Source of the DNA: an uncultured Parabacteroides sp. | Lineage (GTDB): Bacteria; Bacteroidota; Bacteroidia; Bacteroidales; Tannerellaceae | Reading direction: 5' to 3' | Length of the DNA stretch: 16,794 nucleotides | Assembly (NCBI GenBank): GCA_937890135.1 | Contig: CALBYC010000016.1 | Location: 1-16,794, forward strand | In this document: piece after piece, positions 14,195 to 16,794 of the stretch | Layout of the letters: each line of letters starts with the position of its first letter | Position numbering within the stretch: position 1 is the stretch's first letter | Made by a program: the position numbers and the translations under genes | Notes under the pieces: generated by a model | Database searches by the model: none | What the model was told of the DNA's origin: nothing | The model's input: only the letters and a program-made list of their open reading frames with translations

Positions 14195-16417
14195 CTACAC
14201 GGAAGCTATTCCCTGACTCAAAATCAGAGTCGACGGCATCAGCTGCAATGCATCTTTCTCTGTTTCCGATATTCGATTCCATGTCGAATAACTAATTAGC
14301 ATGAAATCGTAATTGGAAAGCTGGCAATCTGCCAATGAACATTCCGAAAGCCTGAATACCGTGCATTCCGAACCAGTGGAACGCCTCAAGTTGTCCGCAT
14401 ACGCTTGCAAGAAAGAATCATTTTCATTCCCTTCTATTATCAAGGTATTCGTTGCTTTCACAAACTTCCGGTTGACAAACACTCCGACAGGACAATTGCT
14501 TTGCTCGATAAACGTACGCGTCTTATCTTTCAACAGCTCGCCCGGGAAAAATTCTCCGGATGAACGGAATACGCCCAATACCCATTTGCGGAAATAAAGC
14601 ATATAACGGTTTGCTTCCACGTCGGCCGGCAAATCGCTCATGGAAATGCCCGAACCGACCAGCAAAAAGTCGTAGCCTTCACGATTAGCTATGCCACATA
14701 TGTCTTGCCCCGCATTGTTGGATATTTCATAACGTGTACGCAACGGAATATTCAGTTTCCGCGCCTCGTATAAGATGGGACCGAAACTGATTTCCTCAAA
14801 ATTGTCCGCATGCATCGGGTTCACGTCAGGCCCGACCGTCAAATGCAAGGCTGTAATTTCCAATTTGTTCTTCGCATGCGAAAACAGTTGATAGGCAACA
14901 TCCAACATGACTTGCCCGTTGCCGGCTCGTCCGAACGACAAAAGCAATTTGAACACACCTTCGGGAGGGGAAATCTTCTCCGCCTTGTGCGATTTGATTT
15001 TCTCATGTGCTTTATAACAAAACTGTATCAATGAAATCAAAGGTGTCGTCATGAAAGTCGTGACCAAAGTCATCAGTACCAACATGACAAATACAGGAGG
15101 TGTCAATATCTGCATCTCGTACCCGATTGTCAAGACCACCAGCTCCATCAGTCCGCGTGTATTCATCAATGCACCTATATAAAGGCTGTCTTTCCAGCTT
15201 TCCCCCACAAAGCGCGCTGCGACCAACGAACCACCGAACTTTCCGACAATCGCCACGACAATGAATATGCCACACATCGACCATAAATCCGGACTGTCCA
15301 ACAGCCCTATTTCCGTACGCAATCCCGTGGAGACAAAAAACAGCGGCAAGAACAGTGCCAACGAAACATCTTCGACCTTTTCCGTCAGGATTTTCCGGAA
15401 CTTGATATTTTCCGGCATAACAACTCCTGCAATGAACGCCCCAAACAGCGCATGAAGCCCCAGTATTTCTGTCAAATAAGATGAAATAATCAGAAGTAAA
15501 AAGATAAAGGCGACCAAGCCCTTATCCACCAGCTCCTTGTTATGGTAAACATGGCCTATCATCTGAAGGAACGGACGGACAATCAGCCCCATAAAGAGGA
15601 TATAAACCAACGAAAAGGCAATATTATATACAGCACTAAGCATGCTTCCCGCTTGGGCTATCGCCACAACCACTGCCAGCAAACACCAAGCCGTGATATC
15701 CCCGTTGGCAGCACTCGCCAAAGAAAGCGTTCCCAAATACGTCTTCGTCAGGCCCTTTTCCTGGATAATCCGTGCCAAGACAGGAAATGCAGTGATGCTC
15801 AACGATATGCTTATAAACAATGCAAACGAAAGGAAGGGCGTGCTCTCGTAAGCATATTTATGATAAAGGAAATAGGCCGTCATCATGCCCAAGAAAAAGG
15901 GAAAGATTGTACTGGCATGGCTGATCAATATCGTTTCATTCAACCGTTTTCTTATTTCGGTAATATTCAGCTCCATGCCTATGGCAAACATGAACAGAAT
16001 CAAGCCGAATTGACTGATTATGTTGATATTTTGCAAGGATGCCAGAGGAAAAAGGAAAGCAGATACAGAGGGGAGTATATTTCCTAAAACAGATGGTCCC
16101 AATACTATGCCGGCAATTATCTCACCCACAACCGTAGGTTGCCCCATACGGGAAAACAACCAACCGAAAACGCGGCATGTGATTAAAATGACAATGATCT
16201 GCAACAGCAATATCCCGATGTCGGACTGGACATGGTGCATCAGCAACTCCACAAACACATCAAGCCCTTCAGCCAAACTGCGAGGAGCATGGGTCGCCGC
16301 CGCCACGGCACTATCTATCTGCAGTGCTTCACCGCCTATTGCAACCAGGTAAATCAACAGCCCGAATACAATAAGCATGGTCACATAGAATATAGCATTT
16401 TTACCTCCTTTACCCAT
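14195..16417 (-). CDS. CPA2-family cation/proton antiporter with cytoplasmic C-terminal domain
   Basis: A 740-residue inner-membrane protein. After a first membrane segment (about 9-29) and a periplasmic stretch, residues 70-460 form the roughly twelve-helix Na+/H+ exchanger domain, with VVGEIIAGIVLGPSVLGN and LILFMFAIGMELNITEIRKR typical of the CPA2 (KefB-like) group. Residues about 470-740 are soluble and contain two segments that look like universal-stress-type nucleotide-binding folds (KLLLSFGRAGNGQVMLDVAY; LLVGSGISMSD). There is no clear RCK/TrkA-N domain, so glutathione-gated K+ efflux should not be assumed. A role in ion or pH balance is likely; the transported ion is unknown. It is transcribed alone, convergent with the aromatic operon. 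Confidence 0.9.
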   Translation of the reverse strand: MGKGGKNAIFYVTMLIVFGLLIYLVAIGGEALQIDSAVAAATHAPRSLAEGLDVFVELLMHHVQSDIGILLLQIIVILITCRVFGWLFSRMGQPTVVGEIIAGIVLGPSVLGNILPSVSAFLFPLASLQNINIISQFGLILFMFAIGMELNITEIRKRLNETILISHASTIFPFFLGMMTAYFLYHKYAYESTPFLSFALFISISLSITAFPVLARIIQEKGLTKTYLGTLSLASAANGDITAWCLLAVVVAIAQAGSMLSAVYNIAFSLVYILFMGLIVRPFLQMIGHVYHNKELVDKGLVAFIFLLLIISSYLTEILGLHALFGAFIAGVVMPENIKFRKILTEKVEDVSLALFLPLFFVSTGLRTEIGLLDSPDLWSMCGIFIVVAIVGKFGGSLVAARFVGESWKDSLYIGALMNTRGLMELVVLTIGYEMQILTPPVFVMLVLMTLVTTFMTTPLISLIQFCYKAHEKIKSHKAEKISPPEGVFKLLLSFGRAGNGQVMLDVAYQLFSHAKNKLEITALHLTVGPDVNPMHADNFEEISFGPILYEARKLNIPLRTRYEISNNAGQDICGIANREGYDFLLVGSGISMSDLPADVEANRYMLYFRKWVLGVFRSSGEFFPGELLKDKTRTFIEQSNCPVGVFVNRKFVKATNTLIIEGNENDSFLQAYADNLRRSTGSECTVFRLSECSLADCQLSNYDFMLISYSTWNRISETEKDALQLMPSTLILSQGIASV

Positions 16418-16445
16418 AATCCTTTTACTGAATGAAGCTATGTCG

Positions 16446-16453
16446 CAAAGATA
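16446..16453 (-). promoter_or_regulatory. -7 promoter box of the antiporter gene
   Basis: The minus strand reads TATCTTTG, matching TAnnTTTG, and ends 28 bases before the antiporter ATG. An upstream TTTTTTGAC about 21 bases away could serve as the -33 element. Confidence 0.6.
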
Positions 16454-16552
16454 ATGAATTAATTCGGTGCATTCGTCAAAAAAGTTTGACTCTTATCCCA
16501 AAAGAACCATCATTTTCATTCTGTATTTGAGTTAATTTATGAAATATATGCT

Positions 16553-16560
16553 TACCTTTG
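16553..16560 (+). promoter_or_regulatory. -7 promoter box of the last gene
   Basis: TACCTTTG matches TAnnTTTG and ends 36 bases before the ATG at 16597. A TTTG at 16526-16529 is 23 bases upstream, slightly longer than usual spacing. It is divergent from the antiporter promoter about 100 bases to the left. Confidence 0.55.
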
Positions 16561-16596
16561 CCTGTATAAAAGAATACATATCATTAACATCATGCC

Positions 16597-16794
16597 ATGA
16601 AGAAATTACCTCTGCTCATTTTGATCGCACTGTTCGCTTCCTACCAAACCACGGCTGCACGGAAGCACGACACATGTAACATCTCGGATTCCGTTTATCT
16701 ATTTTCTTATTCGACCATTTCCGATGACGGCAGGAGCGGGCTTCGTTTCGCTTGGAGCCATGATAAAGAGAATTGGTTCGAGATAGGCAAAAAT
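16597..16794 (+). CDS. Secreted glycosidase-like protein, cut by window end
   Basis: Only the first 66 codons are present. A signal peptide (MKKLPLLILIALFASYQTTA) is followed by DSVYLFSYSTISDDGRSGLR and FAWSHDKENWFEIG. The pattern of an aromatic-rich strand followed by 'small residue, hydrophobic, S-x-D-x-x-W' is typical of the first blade of five-bladed beta-propeller glycoside hydrolases such as GH43. A periplasmic or surface sugar-cleaving role is possible, but the catalytic residues are outside the window. An ATG at 16592 stops after two codons and is not the start. Confidence 0.5.
   Translation, partial: MKKLPLLILIALFASYQTTAARKHDTCNISDSVYLFSYSTISDDGRSGLRFAWSHDKENWFEIGKN

Noticed and set aside
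13852..14295. Small open frames of 68 to 104 codons between tyrA and the antiporter
   Set aside because: They run through the terminator, repeats and stem-loop, overlap each other on both strands and show no domain or promoter.
1..16794. CRISPR arrays, tRNA or rRNA genes
   Set aside because: No regularly spaced repeats with unique spacers were found; the GGTGAGAGAT copies are too close and irregular. No cloverleaf or rRNA-like stretch was recognised.

Overview
The window looks like a Bacteroidales chromosome, most likely Bacteroides or a close relative. The evidence is the repeated -7 promoter box TAnnTTTG in front of most transcription units, the absence of clear Shine-Dalgarno sequences, the pheA / aminotransferase / DAHP synthase-chorismate mutase / tyrA gene order, and a SusC-like outer-membrane barrel protein with a carboxypeptidase-D-like N-terminus. 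The species cannot be told from the sequence alone.

Positions 1-9475 hold a ribosomal peptide (RiPP) gene cluster bracketed by an IS630-family element. Reading leftwards on the minus strand from about 8220, the genes are: a 62-residue Gly-Gly-leader precursor with a Cys/Asn/Gly-rich core; a radical SAM maturase whose SPASM domain is split off by a +1 frameshift; a C39-peptidase ABC exporter; a TonB-receptor-like outer-membrane barrel; a short LanC-like helical protein; and a GT4 glycosyltransferase. The parts match the GG-Bacteroidales peptide systems: leader peptide made, core modified by radical SAM chemistry and possibly glycosylated, leader cut after Gly-Gly and product exported. A complete IS630-type element (8368-9473, transposase made by a predicted -1 frameshift at T TTT TTA) lies upstream of the precursor. 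The last 53 bases of an identical element, in the same orientation, form the left edge of the window, 27 bases after the last cluster gene ends. This is the layout of a composite transposon. The right-hand copy has cut off the start of a minus-strand gene for a secreted protein.

Positions 9597-13848 are the aromatic amino acid operon: prephenate dehydratase, aminotransferase, DAHP synthase fused to chorismate mutase, and prephenate dehydrogenase. In front of it is an unlisted 25-codon leader peptide in which 11 of 13 consecutive residues are Phe or Tyr, followed by a 13-base-pair antiterminator competing with an intrinsic terminator. This is a complete ribosome-mediated transcription attenuator, and its codons match the two end products of the operon.

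Positions 13849-14194 are non-coding and hold an unusual cluster of direct and inverted GGTGAGAGAT repeats and a strong stem-loop. Positions 14195-16417 (minus) encode a CPA2-type cation/proton antiporter with a C-terminal cytoplasmic domain. The window ends in the first 66 codons of a secreted glycosidase-like protein (plus strand). Base composition is mosaic: most RiPP genes are very AT-rich, while the barrel gene, the precursor, the IS element and the aromatic operon are near 45-50% GC in the lines sampled by eye.
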